NCBI GenBank assembly: GCA_017997825.1
Contig: JAGOEH010000160.1
Coordinates: 1-7,080, forward strand
Reading direction: 5' to 3'
DNA length: 7,080 nucleotides
DNA from: Candidatus Delongbacteria bacterium
GTDB lineage: Bacteria; JAGOEH01
Both the position numbers and the translations under genes were made by a program. The notes beneath the pieces were generated by a model that saw only the letters and a list, made by a program, of their open reading frames with translations, made no database searches and was not told where the DNA came from. Positions 6,462 to 7,080 of this stretch are shown piece by piece (the stretch's first letter is position 1; every line of letters begins with the position of its first letter).

Positions 6462-7080
6462 ATGGAACCTTGGATTATTGGACATCGCGGCGCCGCCGCT
6501 TATTGCCGGGAAAATACCCTGGAATCCTTTCGCAAAGCCATTGATCTGGGAGCGGATGGGATCGAGTTTGATGTCCGGCGTACCGCCGATCATACCCTGA
6601 TTGTTCATCATGACGCTGAGATTGTCGGAATCAGGCTGAGCCGGATCAGCTATCCGGAAGCCCGGGATTTGGCGCTTCATCAAGGTTACCCGCTATGCCG
6701 CCTGGATGAGGTGATCGATATGACCGCCGACCGCCTGCTGCTGGATGTGGAACTCAAGGAGGAAGGCTATGAGGCGGAAGTGGCTGATCAACTGGCTATT
6801 TCACTACCGATGGACCGATTCTTTTTTACCTCCTTCAGCCTGGAATCGATGCGGACCATCCGCCGCCATGATCCCCGCCTTCAAGTTGGGTGGTTGTCCG
6901 ATACCATATCGAAATCGATCCTGGATACCCTGATCGATTCAGGGATGGATTTCTTTTTGCCTCGATCCGACGCCGTAACTCCCCGCTGGGCCGATCCGAT
7001 GCAGCAATCCGGATTAAAGGTGATCCCATGGACCGTCAATCGATCTGAACGGATAAAAAAACTATTGTCTTATCCTTGTA
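6462..7080 (+). CDS. Glycerophosphodiester phosphodiesterase (GDPD family), 5' part
   Basis: The frame is open from ATG 6462 to the window end: 206 complete codons, no stop. The protein starts MEPWIIGHRGAAAYCRENT. GHRG at 7-10 and ENT at 17-19 open the GDPD TIM barrel. The catalytic and metal set follows with family spacing: His8, Arg9, Glu35 and Asp37 (IEFDV), and His50-Asp51. Further conserved parts are LDEVI (81-85), DVELK with Glu97 and Lys99, FTSFSLESM, and IPWTVN near 188-193. The segment after His50 lacks the RTT/G loop of longer GlpQ-type enzymes, so this is the short, roughly 220-240 residue form. Only the last part of the barrel, perhaps 15-30 residues, should be missing. There is no signal peptide, so it is predicted to be cytosolic like UgpQ. 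These enzymes cleave glycerophosphodiesters from phospholipid turnover into glycerol 3-phosphate and an alcohol. It has its own promoter, divergent from the envelope operon. The family is very sure; the natural substrate is not known. Confidence 0.92.
   Translation, partial: MEPWIIGHRGAAAYCRENTLESFRKAIDLGADGIEFDVRRTADHTLIVHHDAEIVGIRLSRISYPEARDLALHQGYPLCRLDEVIDMTADRLLLDVELKEEGYEAEVADQLAISLPMDRFFFTSFSLESMRTIRRHDPRLQVGWLSDTISKSILDTLIDSGMDFFLPRSDAVTPRWADPMQQSGLKVIPWTVNRSERIKKLLSYPC

Noticed and set aside
6390-6683. A 97-codon minus-strand frame across the phosphodiesterase start
   Set aside because: It is antisense to the GHRG and metal-binding motifs of the phosphodiesterase, with no domain or ribosome site.

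Overview
The window reads as a stretch of chromosome from a Gram-negative (diderm) bacterium with roughly balanced base composition. The envelope genes show this: a long periplasmic TPR protein with a signal peptide, followed by an outer-membrane beta-barrel protein that ends in Phe. A large TPR protein paired with a TonB-receptor-like barrel without a plug is a style I associate with the Bacteroidota/FCB group and its uncultured relatives. That placement is inference; no rRNA or marker gene here fixes the phylum. I see no mobile element, CRISPR array, tRNA or rRNA.

Layout. Positions 2-235 (+) hold the 3' end of a small cupin gene. It runs tail to tail into a minus-strand operon and overlaps its last gene by 36 nt. 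Read in its own direction, the operon starts at a promoter near 6298-6270. It encodes a 986-residue TPR protein (6220-3260), a 617-residue outer-membrane barrel protein (3267-1414, TTG start, 8-nt overlap with the TPR gene) and a U32-family protein of the TrhP/YegQ/YrrO type (1414-200, TAATG junction with the barrel gene). A 241-bp divergent intergenic region (6221-6461) follows, with back-to-back sigma70-like promoters and two small adjacent palindromes. From 6462 to the window end (+) is a cytoplasmic glycerophosphodiester phosphodiesterase, cut off close to its C-terminus.

How the genes fit together. The TPR and barrel proteins probably act together across the periplasm and outer membrane, because they are exported and their genes overlap. 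The third gene is predicted to be an Fe-S, prephenate-dependent tRNA hydroxylase subunit with no obvious envelope role; its tight coupling is the main oddity of the operon. The cupin and the phosphodiesterase are separate transcription units that look unrelated to it. I found no convincing intrinsic terminator anywhere, including at the overlapping convergent gene ends. The whole window is compactly coded, and nothing in it is clearly a new defence or mobile system; the TPR/barrel pair is the least characterised part.
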